Shown one piece after another: positions 47,437 through 55,811 of a stretch of 64,000 nt of DNA. Origin of the DNA: Terrisporobacter petrolearius (GTDB lineage Bacteria > Bacillota > Clostridia > Peptostreptococcales > Peptostreptococcaceae); contig NZ_JAHZMO010000006.1 of the NCBI RefSeq assembly GCF_020748185.1, forward strand, positions 96,912-160,911, given 5' to 3'. Under the pieces are notes generated by a model. The model saw only the letters and a program-made list of their open reading frames with translations. It did not search any database and had not been told where the DNA came from. Position 1 is the stretch's first letter. Each line of letters opens with the position of its first letter. Position numbers and translations under genes: made by a program.

Positions 47437-47853
47437 ATGATAATTGCAGTAATAGACGGAATGGGTGGCGGTATAGGAGCTCAAGTAGTTAGTGCGTTAA
47501 GAGAAGAACTACCATCGTATATGGAAATATATGCATTAGGTACAAATTCAATAGCTACAAGTGCCATGATGAAGGCCCATGCAAATAAAGGTGCAACAGG
47601 AGAAAATGCCATAGTAGTATCTTCAAAAAAAGCCAATATAATTGTTTCGCCTATTTCGATTGTAATGCCCAATACCATGATGGGAGAAGTAACAAGTACC
47701 ATAAGTGAGGCCGTATGTGATAGCGAAGCGTTTAAAATATTATTACCAATAATGCCAGAAAATTTTGAAGTAATAGGTATAGAAGGCAAACCATTATCAT
47801 TATTAATTAAAGATACGATTAAAATAATAAAAAGAGAATTTAATATAAAATAA
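47437..47853 (+). CDS. DUF3842 family protein
   Basis: 138 aa of unknown function, with a glycine-rich N-terminus (MIIAVIDGMGGGIGAQVV) reminiscent of a Rossmann-type nucleotide-binding loop. Further conserved-looking stretches are LGTNSIATSAMMKA and SPISIVMPNTMMGEVT. It lies between the CooT-like and His-rich genes with a standard ribosome site, so a role in metal handling is suggested by context only. Confidence 0.75.
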   Translation: MIIAVIDGMGGGIGAQVVSALREELPSYMEIYALGTNSIATSAMMKAHANKGATGENAIVVSSKKANIIVSPISIVMPNTMMGEVTSTISEAVCDSEAFKILLPIMPENFEVIGIEGKPLSLLIKDTIKIIKREFNIK

Positions 47854-47866
47854 GGGGGAGTTTAAA

Positions 47867-48175
47867 ATGTTTAATAAAAATGTAGCTTTATATCATGAAG
47901 GTCATCATCATGAGCACGATCATGTACATGCTGAATGTGGTTGTGGAGGAAACTGTCATAATCACGAGGAAGAAGTAAGTAAAGATGAAAAAACTTTAAA
48001 CATTTTATTAGTACACTGGGTTAACCATAACCAATCTCATGAAGAAGGTTTTAGAGAATGGGTAAACAAAGCAAAAGAAATGGGTAAAGAAGAAACTGCT
48101 GAGTATATAGAAAAAGCAATCGTATGTATGCAACAAGCTAATGAGATGTTATTAGAAGCTAAAAAAAATATGTAG
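47867..48175 (+). CDS. Small His/Cys-rich metal-binding protein
   Basis: 102 aa in two parts. Residues 10-33 hold nine histidines and three cysteines (His10, 13-15, 17, 19, 21; Cys24, 26, 30; His31, 33). Residues 40-102 are helical and polar (LNILLVHWVNHNQSHEEGFREWVNKA). The first part should bind several transition-metal ions; the second resembles small uncharacterised domains found with metal genes. With the CooT-like neighbour and the His-tailed ABC ATPase, nickel storage or buffering is the likely role. Ends the operon before a terminator. Confidence 0.7.
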   Translation: MFNKNVALYHEGHHHEHDHVHAECGCGGNCHNHEEEVSKDEKTLNILLVHWVNHNQSHEEGFREWVNKAKEMGKEETAEYIEKAIVCMQQANEMLLEAKKNM

Positions 48176-48186
48176 TTATTTAAGAT

Positions 48187-48222
48187 AAAAAGCAAAGAAT
48201 ATGAAAATTTTCTTTGCTTTTG
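48187..48222 (+). terminator. Terminator of the cooT-like operon
   Basis: AAAAGCAAAGAA and TTCTTTGCTTTT pair around a short loop. Confidence 0.85.
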
Positions 48223-48275
48223 TTAATAATAAAATTAAATATTGAGAACAAATTATATTTAATAAATACTAATAG

Positions 48276-48304
48276 TTGACAAAAAGGTTTTCATATAATA
48301 TAAT
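48276..48304 (+). promoter_or_regulatory. Consensus promoter of tRNA-Ser
   Basis: TTGACA, 17 bp, TATAAT: a perfect sigma-A promoter, as expected for a stable RNA; start near 48311. Confidence 0.92.
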
Positions 48305-48315
48305 GAAATAGTATT

Positions 48316-48408
48316 GGAGAAGTACTCAAGTGGCTCAAGAGGATCCCCTGCTAAGGGATTAGGCTGGATTAAACCGGTGCGAGGGTTCGAATCCCTCCTT
48401 CTCCGCCA
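48316..48408 (+). tRNA. tRNA-Ser (anticodon GCU)
   Basis: Acceptor arms GGAGAAG and CTTCTCC pair. The anticodon stem ATCCC/GGGAT encloses CTGCTAA with anticodon GCT at 48350-48352, reading AGC and AGU. A long variable arm and the T-loop GGTTCGAATCC are present. Discriminator G, and CCA is encoded. The length of 93 nt fits a class II tRNA-Ser. Confidence 0.97.
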
Positions 48409-48411
48409 ATT

Positions 48412-48447
48412 AAAAGACTATGGAAGTTGTTCCATAGTCTTTTTTAT
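48412..48447 (+). terminator. Terminator after tRNA-Ser
   Basis: AAAAGACTATGGAA and TTCCATAGTCTTTT form a perfect stem with a GTTG loop and T run. Confidence 0.93.
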
Positions 48448-48537
48448 TATAGTTAAATTATTGATTTATATATTTTTCCTCATAAATATCCACTAGTTAA
48501 TACTTTTTATATAATATATGAAATAATATGTAAAAAA

Positions 48538-49773
48538 CTATTCCTCTAATACATTTAATTTTTTAGCAACAATACCGGTTGTGCTAGCTTGGACTAACAG
48601 TGTTATAACTATACACATAAATACTGTAGATGATATAATTTCATATCCAGGGACTTTGTTTGAGACCACAATTCCTGATAGTGCAGCAGGTATAACACCA
48701 GTTTCTCTAACCCACATCATAAATAATTTTTCATTTTTACTCCATTTAGCTTTTACGTCAAGTGATGTACAAATTATAACAACAATAGGACGAGATATAA
48801 ATATTAAAATTAATGCTATTAAAAAAGCTTTCCAGCCGTATTTAACTAATGAATTTAAGTCTAAATGAGTACCAAGAACTATAAATATAGCCATTCTTGC
48901 AATTGTTGAAATTGTCTCTCTAAAGTGGACACCTTCTATATATATATCATCTTCTATCCATAAATTAAAAAGTTTTTTATTGCCTGTTACTAAACCTGCT
49001 ATAAAAACAGACATATAACCACTACCACCTAATCTTTCAGATATTTCATAGGCAAAGACTACTACTGCCAATGACATTATTGCTTCATATTTACCAAAAA
49101 TACCGTAAATTTTTGTAGATGCTAATGCTGTTCCAATAAGCGCCACGCCAGTTCCTACAAGTAATCCGATTGTAATCATAAATACTAGTTGCAAACTAGT
49201 TTCCAGTAAACTAGATTTTTGAGATAAAGTTATACTTGCTAAAATTGAAGTAAAAAGTATAGCCCCAAATGCATCGTTAAATGCAGATTCACTAATAATA
49301 GTTTGTTTTAGTGTATTTTGAATTTTTACTTGCTTAAATACGGGTATCAAGCTAGCTGGGTCTGTTGAAGCTACTATAGCACCTAGCAAAATACTGGTTT
49401 GAAGAGGTAAATTTAATATAGCATTTGAACTTACTCCAATTATTGCAGCAGTTAAAAATACACCAAAAGAAGATAATAACAAAACGGTTATCTTTACTTT
49501 ATTTAAAACCTTAAGTTTAATTTCGCTACCACCTTCATATAGAATAAAAGCAGAGCCAAATGTTAATATAAACTCATTTGCCACAGGAAATGAATTAATA
49601 TTTACCAAATTAAAAAAAGTTGGTCCAAAAGCAACTCCAAATAATAAATATATAACCACATCGGGGATTTTTAATTTTTCTCCTATATAAGCACCAATTA
49701 TGCCTAGTACAGATATTGATGCCATAACGAGTAATAGCTCATTAGAACTAACTGCAGAAATATTCTCGGTCAT
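48538..49773 (-). CDS. Cation/proton antiporter, CPA1 family
   Basis: Inner-membrane sodium (or potassium)/proton antiporter, 411 aa with about 12 membrane helices. The CPA1 hallmark Asn-Asp pair is present in ESAFNDAFG, and the unwound-helix motif in ASTDPASLIPV. There is no large cytoplasmic regulatory tail. It is divergent from the CLC transporter gene with 154 bp between; both may serve pH or salt adaptation. The cation cannot be told from sequence. Confidence 0.88.
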   Translation of the reverse strand: MTENISAVSSNELLLVMASISVLGIIGAYIGEKLKIPDVVIYLLFGVAFGPTFFNLVNINSFPVANEFILTFGSAFILYEGGSEIKLKVLNKVKITVLLLSSFGVFLTAAIIGVSSNAILNLPLQTSILLGAIVASTDPASLIPVFKQVKIQNTLKQTIISESAFNDAFGAILFTSILASITLSQKSSLLETSLQLVFMITIGLLVGTGVALIGTALASTKIYGIFGKYEAIMSLAVVVFAYEISERLGGSGYMSVFIAGLVTGNKKLFNLWIEDDIYIEGVHFRETISTIARMAIFIVLGTHLDLNSLVKYGWKAFLIALILIFISRPIVVIICTSLDVKAKWSKNEKLFMMWVRETGVIPAALSGIVVSNKVPGYEIISSTVFMCIVITLLVQASTTGIVAKKLNVLEE

Positions 49774-49927
49774 GATGATTTTCCTTTCTAAGATGATTTT
49801 GTTAAATTTATTATTTGCAAAAACATATATTCTATTATGCTATATTAAATTAACGTATATAAGATTCTTGTCAATTGGTTGTAATTTTAATGAAATATGT
49901 TTAAAATTAGATTTGAAAGGAGATATT

Positions 49928-51493
49928 ATGGATACAAAGAAAGACAGAGTATATAATATGTTAAAACGACTTGAAAATCTAAAATACAGATTAATTATGG
50001 ATTCTTTATTAATAGGTATTATAGTGGGATTAGTAATTGTAATACACAGAATACTATTATTGAAAGCAAGCCCCCTGTTTATAAATTTATACAATAAAGC
50101 TACAGAAAATATAATACTAATACCTATTGTATTTTTAATTTTAATTTTTTTAGGATTTATAGTTGGTAAAATGGTAAAAAAAGAGTCTATGATAAGCGGT
50201 AGTGGTATTCCTCAAGTTGAGGGAATATTAACTAGAAACTTAAAACAAAATTGGTTTAAGGTATTGGTTTATAAGTTTATAGGCGGGTTAATTTGTTTAG
50301 GAGCAGGACTTTCTCTTGGAAGAGAAGGACCATCGGTACAAATGGGAGCTTGTATTGGTGAGGGAATTTCTGAGAAAAGTAAAAAATTAGAAAATGAAAA
50401 GAAGTATTTAATAACAAGTGGAGCAAGTGCAGGCCTTTCTGCAGCATTTAATGCACCCATATCAGGTGTAATGTTTTCTTTGGAGGAAACTCACAAAAAT
50501 TTTTCACCATTAGTACTATTATCAGCAATGATAGCATCTTTAACTGCTGATTTTATTTCAAAAAATTTCTTTGGTATGGCACCGTCCCTACATTTTTCAA
50601 AATTAAATTCTCTACCTTTAAAATATTATTGGGGCTTGATAATCCTTGGTATAATTATAGGTGTTAGTGGAGTTATATTCAGTAGTGGTCTTTTAAAAAC
50701 TCAGGATCTATATAAAAAATTAAACACATCTGTAGAGATAAAATGTATTATTCCTTTTGTAATGACAGGAATAATAGGAATGTTATGTCCTATAGTTTTA
50801 GGTGGAGGCCATGATTTAATCATGACCTTAAAAGAAAGTCAATTTACTTTAATATTTTTATTTTCATTAATAATTATAAAATTCCTATTTACATTTATTA
50901 GTTTTGGATCTGGAGTTCCAGGAGGAATATTCTTCCCACTACTAGTTTTAGGAGCCTTAGTAGGTAATTTTGTAGGACTTATATATGTTAAATATTTAGG
51001 AATACCAGATGTTTATTTAGTAAACTTTATTGTTCTTGCTATGGCAGGTCATTTTGCATCAATAGTAAAAGCACCTATCACGGCCATATTGTTAATTTCT
51101 GAAATGACAGGTTCATTAAATCATTTGTTAGCCTTAGCTGTAGTTGTAATAGTTTCTCAATTAACTTCAGATATTTTAAATTCTGAGCCAATTTATGAAA
51201 GTTTACTTAGTAGAATCTTAGCTAAAGGAACTAATAAGTATGAAGGTAGAGCAGGAAAGAAAACATTAATAGAAATAGTAGTACACATATATAGTGATCT
51301 AGATAATAAAGAAATAAAAGATATACAATGGCCTGAAAATTGTTTAGTTGTATCAATACACAGAGGTGAAAAAGAAATTTTGCCTAGGGGAGATACAAAA
51401 ATTTATGCAGGGGACTTATTAGTAGTAATGACAAATGAAGAGAGTGCTTCATGTATGATAGAAGATATATCAGAAATGGCATCTACTGTTTAA
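49928..51493 (+). CDS. CLC-type chloride/proton transporter with RCK_C tail
   Basis: Membrane protein of 521 aa. Chloride-site motifs are intact: GSGIP at 91-95, GREGP at 131-135 with gating Glu133, and GSGVPGGIFFP. The Glu pair in SLEETH fits the internal proton glutamate of exchangers, so a Cl-/H+ antiporter is likelier than a channel. The last 70 residues resemble a TrkA_C (RCK_C) ligand-binding domain. The open frame extends upstream to 49700, but ATG 49928 follows GAAAGGAG and gives the conventional start. Confidence 0.92.
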   Translation: MDTKKDRVYNMLKRLENLKYRLIMDSLLIGIIVGLVIVIHRILLLKASPLFINLYNKATENIILIPIVFLILIFLGFIVGKMVKKESMISGSGIPQVEGILTRNLKQNWFKVLVYKFIGGLICLGAGLSLGREGPSVQMGACIGEGISEKSKKLENEKKYLITSGASAGLSAAFNAPISGVMFSLEETHKNFSPLVLLSAMIASLTADFISKNFFGMAPSLHFSKLNSLPLKYYWGLIILGIIIGVSGVIFSSGLLKTQDLYKKLNTSVEIKCIIPFVMTGIIGMLCPIVLGGGHDLIMTLKESQFTLIFLFSLIIIKFLFTFISFGSGVPGGIFFPLLVLGALVGNFVGLIYVKYLGIPDVYLVNFIVLAMAGHFASIVKAPITAILLISEMTGSLNHLLALAVVVIVSQLTSDILNSEPIYESLLSRILAKGTNKYEGRAGKKTLIEIVVHIYSDLDNKEIKDIQWPENCLVVSIHRGEKEILPRGDTKIYAGDLLVVMTNEESASCMIEDISEMASTV

Positions 51494-51515
51494 TAAATAA
51501 TTAAAAATTAGAATT

Positions 51516-51565
51516 AAGGAGTGAATTAGTGAATACTTTAACATTGACTAAATCACTCCTTTTTG
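51516..51565 (+). terminator. Terminator after the CLC gene
   Basis: AAGGAGTGAATTAGT and ACTAAATCACTCCTT form a long stem, then TTT. Confidence 0.8.
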
Positions 51566-51634
51566 AATTTTAATATAGTATGCTATAATTGACTGCAAAT
51601 AACGGATAATCGTAAATTGAAAGGGAGAATAGTT

Positions 51635-52390
51635 GTGAATAAAAATATAAAATTACTTATAGTACTAAGTATTCCAATAATATTAGCATTATCTCAATGG
51701 GGACTAAGCTTTTCTACAGTATTTGTAATTGTATCAATGATACTTATATACTTATTAATAAGTGCTAAAAATATTGATTATAAAAATAAATATACAAAAA
51801 TAATATACAAAATTTATAAAACAGTAATGATATTATTTATAACATCGTTTATTTTATTGCAAAGTGCAATCATCATAAATATGCACAAAGCCAAGGATGT
51901 AAATTCTACAAATAGTATGGACACGATGATAGTTTTAGGAGCTAAAGTAAATAAAGAAGGAGTGTCTAAGACTCTAAAGCAAAGGTTAGACAAAGCAATT
52001 GAGTACTACAATGAAAATAAACATTTAAATATAATTGTATCTGGTGGCCAAGGTAAGGACGAAGTGATGAGCGAAGCATGGGCAATGAAAAATTATCTTG
52101 TAAAAAATGGAGTAAATAAAAACAATATAATATTAGAAAATAAAGCAACTACAACTTTAGAAAATATAATGTTTAGCAAAGAGATAATGGAAGATTTAAA
52201 ATTAGAAAATAAAGCTTTAATCGTTACTAGTGATTATCATTTATTTAGGGGAAGATTTATAGCTAGCATGCTAGGAATTGATAATGAAGGTCTATGTTCC
52301 ACAAGCAGTTTATCAAGTCGGATATATTACATGATAAGGGAGTACCCAACAAGTATTATAGACTTTTATAGAAGTATAAAAGAGAAATAA
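51635..52390 (+). CDS. DUF218 (YdcF/ElyC-like) membrane protein
   Basis: 251 aa with three N-terminal hydrophobic helices (about 1-80), then a soluble DUF218 domain. Family motifs seen: MDTMIVLGAKV, IIVSGGQGKDEVMSEAWAM, NNIILENKATTTLEN and VTSDYHLFRGRFIA. ElyC-type proteins act in envelope biogenesis, but the substrate is not known here. GTG 51635 is chosen, 7 bp after GGGAG; the TTG at 51617 lies upstream of that ribosome site. Confidence 0.83.
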   Translation: MNKNIKLLIVLSIPIILALSQWGLSFSTVFVIVSMILIYLLISAKNIDYKNKYTKIIYKIYKTVMILFITSFILLQSAIIINMHKAKDVNSTNSMDTMIVLGAKVNKEGVSKTLKQRLDKAIEYYNENKHLNIIVSGGQGKDEVMSEAWAMKNYLVKNGVNKNNIILENKATTTLENIMFSKEIMEDLKLENKALIVTSDYHLFRGRFIASMLGIDNEGLCSTSSLSSRIYYMIREYPTSIIDFYRSIKEK

Positions 52391-52564
52391 TCAGTCAATT
52401 AGGCAAATCAATTATTTTATGATTTAGAATTAATGCACCAATCAAATTGAACATAAATACAAAATATGGTAAAATTAATTTTGGATTTTACGAAAATTTA
52501 ACAAAATAAAATAAAGGACTATTATGAAGAGGGGATTCTTATAGTCGCAAAAGGGGGCATATAT

Positions 52565-53275
52565 ATGATTTTTAATATAGCCATTTGTGATGATAAAGCA
52601 ATACATAGGAACATACTAAGGGATTATCTGGGGAAAGTATTTTTTAGTGAGTCCTATGAAGTGGTAGAGTTCAGTGGTGGTGAAGAGTTATTAAAAAAAT
52701 ATCCTAAGAAATTAGATATACTTTTATTAGATATTAAAATGACAGGTATGAATGGTATTGAAACTGCTAAAAAAATAAGGTTATTTGATAGTAATGTAAT
52801 GATAATTTTTACCACATCTTTTTGGGATTTTATACAAGAGGGGTATGAAGTAAGGGCATTTAGATATTTATTGAAACCAATAAATTATAAGGACTTTTCG
52901 AAGCATTTAATTCAGTGTAAAAATGATATTGTGAACAATAATGAAAAATATATAACAATAAAAGAAAAAGATGAACGAAAAACAGTTATTATTCCTATAA
53001 ATTCTATATTATATGCAGAGACAGAATCTGGTTTTACATTAATACATACAGATAATAAAATATATAAAACAAGATCTAGTATTAAAAAAATTGAAAAAGA
53101 GTTAAAAGAAAATTTATTTTACAGGTGTCATAGGGCCTATTTAATAAATATAAGTAAAGTAAACTCTATTGCTCAAAACTCAGTTTTTATAAAAAACAAT
53201 GAAATACTGGTTAGTAGAGATAAAATGAAAGATTTAAAAATAAAAATCACAGATGTATTAGGAAGCTTAATATGA
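52565..53275 (+). CDS. LytTR-family response regulator
   Basis: 236 aa. The receiver domain (1-120) has Asp9/Asp10 and the phospho-acceptor Asp56 (LLLDIKMTG). The LytTR DNA-binding domain (about 135-235) contains RCHRAYLINISKV and VLVSRD-like motifs. AgrA, ComE and BlpR belong to this class and bind paired 9-bp direct repeats 12 bp apart. Four such pairs occur at 55.7 and 59.4-59.5 kb in this window, making it their likely regulator. It overlaps the kinase gene by 4 bp (ATGA). No such box was seen in its own 174-bp upstream gap. Confidence 0.9.
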   Translation: MIFNIAICDDKAIHRNILRDYLGKVFFSESYEVVEFSGGEELLKKYPKKLDILLLDIKMTGMNGIETAKKIRLFDSNVMIIFTTSFWDFIQEGYEVRAFRYLLKPINYKDFSKHLIQCKNDIVNNNEKYITIKEKDERKTVIIPINSILYAETESGFTLIHTDNKIYKTRSSIKKIEKELKENLFYRCHRAYLINISKVNSIAQNSVFIKNNEILVSRDKMKDLKIKITDVLGSLI

Positions 53276-54609
53276 TGGATATAAGCAATTCCTTTTATAA
53301 TACATTAAGCTTTACTACTGGATTATCATATTTAATTTTATTTAAATCAATATTGGATAATTTTAATTGTAAAAAGTTTAATGAACGTATTAATTATATA
53401 ATTATTATTTTTATTGCTATTTTTATACTTGTATTTGAGTTTGAGAATGAAATAATATTTATACTTATTTGTACTATTTTTTATAAAATTAACTATGAAC
53501 AAAGTATTTTAAAGTGTTTTTTAATTAGTTTGATATATTGGTTTCTTGTATATATACCTATTGAAAATATTAGCTTATATTTGGCTTTTAATATAAATTA
53601 CAATGATTTAACTGAATATTTTTATACAGATTCACTAATTGTTGAAATTGAATGTATGATAATTGAAAATATATTTATGATAGTTATAGGCAAAATATTC
53701 AATCAAATGATAAAATTGAAAAACATTAAAAATACATGTAAAAAAGTAACATACATTGTTATATGCACTCCTATAATAATAAATATATTAATATTAATAA
53801 TCGTATTTAGAATAATAGCAATAGATAAACTTTTAATAAAATATTGTATTGTAATTTTGATAGCTATAACGATTTCAACATTAATTTACAATGTTTGTAC
53901 TTTTTATATAATCAGAAAAAGCATAGATAGTTATAAATTAGATTATGAGAATAAGATTATTAAAGACAATGTACTTAAAGAATATAATTATTATTTAGAT
54001 ATAAATAAAGAAAAAAATAAAGTGAGATCTCTATACCATGATATGAAAAATCATATTATTTGTATAAGACACTTGTGTGAAGAAAAAGATAGAAACAAAG
54101 TATTAGAGTATATAGATAGCCTGGAAGGTAATATAGGAAATTATAATAAGTTAAATGAAGAATCATACACAGGTAACATGATATTAGACTCAATTTTGAG
54201 AGTTAAAAAATCAATATGTATGGAAAAAAACATTGATTTTCTTGTTGATATGGATTTTTCTAAGAGTGATTTTATTGATATGGTGGACGTATGCACTATA
54301 TTTTCCAACTTAATAGATAATGCAATTGAAGCTTGTGATAAAGTAAATTCTTATAATATATCTAAGAAAATAATTTTAAAAAGTAAATATATAGATGAGT
54401 TTTGTATTATTTTAATTGAAAATACTAAAACAAACGAAATTAAGCAAGAAAAGAATTTATTTTTAACTAATAAAAAAAATTCATATATGCATGGAATAGG
54501 TTTTAATAATGTAAGAAGTACAGTTGAAAAATATTTTGGAGAATTAATTGTTAGTCATTCTGAAAATATATTTACTGTTAAGATTATGATTCCTTATCAT
54601 GATATATAA
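53272..54609 (+). CDS. GHKL-type sensor histidine kinase (AgrC-like)
   Basis: 445 aa. The first 220 residues contain six or so membrane helices without a large extracellular domain, as in peptide-sensing kinases such as AgrC or BlpH. A coiled linker leads to the phospho-acceptor His256 (LYHDMKNHI). The GHKL ATPase has the N-box FSNLIDNAIEACD and the G-box HGIGFNNVRS. Partner of the overlapping LytTR regulator. The peptide signal is unknown; no agrB/agrD pair was found in the window. Confidence 0.88.
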   Translation: MMDISNSFYNTLSFTTGLSYLILFKSILDNFNCKKFNERINYIIIIFIAIFILVFEFENEIIFILICTIFYKINYEQSILKCFLISLIYWFLVYIPIENISLYLAFNINYNDLTEYFYTDSLIVEIECMIIENIFMIVIGKIFNQMIKLKNIKNTCKKVTYIVICTPIIINILILIIVFRIIAIDKLLIKYCIVILIAITISTLIYNVCTFYIIRKSIDSYKLDYENKIIKDNVLKEYNYYLDINKEKNKVRSLYHDMKNHIICIRHLCEEKDRNKVLEYIDSLEGNIGNYNKLNEESYTGNMILDSILRVKKSICMEKNIDFLVDMDFSKSDFIDMVDVCTIFSNLIDNAIEACDKVNSYNISKKIILKSKYIDEFCIILIENTKTNEIKQEKNLFLTNKKNSYMHGIGFNNVRSTVEKYFGELIVSHSENIFTVKIMIPYHDI

Positions 54610-54669
54610 ATCTAGGTGAATTTTTGCATAGTATGATTAATTTTAATTTAATATATTAAAATTGTATGA

Positions 54670-54711
54670 CAAAGTGATAAACACTGTATATGTTTATCAC
54701 TTTGCTTTTTA
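54670..54711 (+). terminator. Terminator after the two-component genes
   Basis: CAAAGTGATAAACA and TGTTTATCACTTTG form a perfect 14-bp stem with T run. Confidence 0.93.
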
Positions 54712-54942
54712 TTATTTCACATTTTGTGTGCTTTTATTTTGATGTAGAATAAAACTCATTAAAACATTAATTATAAGAACATCAAAGAAACAATATGTTG
54801 TTGAAATTATTTTAAATAATAATATAAAAATTGAAATGACTCCTATCACTTGACAGGGGGCAGTTCAAAATTAAGTAGAGATATTTTTTATATTTATTAA
54901 TTTCATAAATGAAATTTGAAATAGAAAAAATCATAATGATTA
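54712..54942. other. Non-coding gap with mobile-element-like scar
   Basis: About 230 bp with no credible gene. The only notable piece is the GC-richer segment at 54848-54867, described separately. The gap lies between the regulator operon and a set of decayed genes, and looks like rearranged DNA. Confidence 0.5.
54848..54867. mobile_element. Possible remnant of an insertion-sequence end
   Basis: The 20-bp segment, on the minus strand beginning TGAACTGCCCCC, resembles terminal repeats of IS3/IS150-type elements as I remember them. No partner end or transposase is visible. Weak call. Confidence 0.25.
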
Positions 54943-55032
54943 TTAAATTAATTTGTCAGCAAGGTTTTTATGTTGACTAAATCCTGTAAGATTGTTGAAT
55001 ACTTCTTGTAGAGATTTTTGTGTAAATCTAAC
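54943..55032 (-). pseudogene. 3' remnant of a duplicated ABC ATPase gene
   Basis: The minus strand encodes KSLQEVFNNLTGFSQHKNLAD and then a stop after KLI. The intact ATPase at 58533-59306 ends with the near-identical KSLQEVFNSLTGFSEHKEL. Only about 25 codons are left; everything upstream is gone. This shows that a second copy of the ABC transporter gene once stood here, directly after the decayed membrane-protein gene, and was deleted. Confidence 0.85.
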
Positions 55033-55041
55033 TTCATACTG

Positions 55042-55430
55042 TTATGTATAATTTGTAATAAGCCATTTTTTTAAGATAAAAAATATAACTATGCCTCCTA
55101 ATATTGTTGATATTACATCAAAAAAATCAAAGGTCATATTTGAAAATAATTGTTCTAATTCATATACTAAAATACCTAGCATAGAGAAAAAAACTATGTT
55201 CTTAATTTTTTTAATAGTAATGTTTTCTCTTTGAGAAATTTTAAAAGCAATGATAACACATGATATAAACATTACAAAAAAAAGTTAGGAGAACAATCAG
55301 CTATTCCTAAATCAGAAAGATTATTTTTATAAATAAAAGGTCTATAACAAAATTTGAAAAGCAATCCCAATATACTAATGACAACAATTAATACTTTTAA
55401 TAATCTTACTGTTGAATTTAAAAGTATCCT
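55042..55430 (-). pseudogene. Frameshifted small membrane-protein gene
   Basis: Two reading frames join at a run of eight T (minus strand; A run at 55276-55283). One extra T would fuse an upstream frame (STVRLLKVLIVVISILGLLF..., then YRPFIYKNNLSDLGIADCSPN) to the downstream 76-aa frame (MFISCVIIAFKIS...FFDVISTILGGIVIFFI). The result would be about 125-130 aa with three or four membrane helices. No good start codon is left at the 5' end, which overlaps the peptide gene. An immunity protein for the adjacent peptide is plausible. The family is unrecognised; the last helix has a VanZ-like look. A sequencing error or phase variation at the homopolymer is possible. Confidence 0.7.
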
Positions 55431-55591
55431 CTACTTCTACCTTGAGTTCTACCATTTTTATTCACTCCTATTCCTAAAACATATTTGCCGTAAGCATCTA
55501 CAGCTTTACTGCCTAAATAACCAACAACAAAACTTACTAGTGCGTCTCCTACATTAACTGTTTCTAATTCATCAATTTTTAATTCTTCCAT
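55418..55591 (-). CDS. 57-aa bacteriocin-like peptide
   Basis: Small gene with ATG at 55591 and TAA at 55420-55418, 7 bp after the ribosome site AGAAGG on the minus strand. The acidic N-terminus MEELKIDELETVNVGD looks like a leader of the double-glycine type, with VG in place of GG. The rest is a glycine-rich, amphiphilic, basic-ended segment (DALVSFVVGYLGSKAVDAYG, then GKYVLGIGVNKNG, ending RSRGYF). This pattern fits a class II bacteriocin or pheromone precursor. A paired LytTR-type box lies 35 bp before its -10 region. No dedicated peptidase-containing exporter is present in the window. Function inferred. Confidence 0.7.
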   Translation of the reverse strand: MEELKIDELETVNVGDALVSFVVGYLGSKAVDAYGKYVLGIGVNKNGRTQGRSRGYF

Positions 55592-55664
55592 GATAAGACC
55601 TTCTTATAAATTTTTAATTCGAGATAATATTATCACAAAAATTTTAAAAAGTAATACAAATTGT

Positions 55665-55694
55665 GTGAATGGTATGATTTTTAACATGAATGAT
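55665..55694 (-). promoter_or_regulatory. LytTR-type operator of the peptide gene
   Basis: On the minus strand: ATCATTCAT, 12 bp, ACCATTCAC. This 9-12-9 direct repeat is the layout of AgrA/ComE/BlpR sites. A TATTAT -10 (55629-55624) lies 35 bp downstream. Confidence 0.7.
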
Positions 55695-55703
55695 AAATCA
55701 AAA

Positions 55704-55733
55704 ACCATTCATACCAAAAAAAATACTATTTAG
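55704..55733 (+). promoter_or_regulatory. LytTR-type operator of the 55812 operon
   Basis: On the plus strand: ACCATTCAT (55704-55712), 12 bp, ACTATTTAG (55725-55733). Divergent to the peptide-gene operator, 10 bp away. A -10-like TATAAG or TAATAA lies 31-38 bp downstream. Confidence 0.65.
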
Positions 55734-55811
55734 ATTAAATATATTGATAATTATTGGTAACGACTATAAGGTAATAATAGATACGATTTATAAAAGAGGG
55801 AGGGGTAAATT

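Noticed and set aside
48314..48496. Plus-strand 60-aa frame
   Set aside because: It runs through the tRNA-Ser gene and its terminator.
52391..52564. LytTR box upstream of the regulator gene itself
   Set aside because: No 9-12-9 repeat resembling the other four could be found, so autoregulation is not claimed.
55354..55557. Plus-strand 67-aa frame
   Set aside because: Opposite to the 57-aa peptide gene and the broken membrane gene, with no ribosome site; the minus-strand reading is far better supported.
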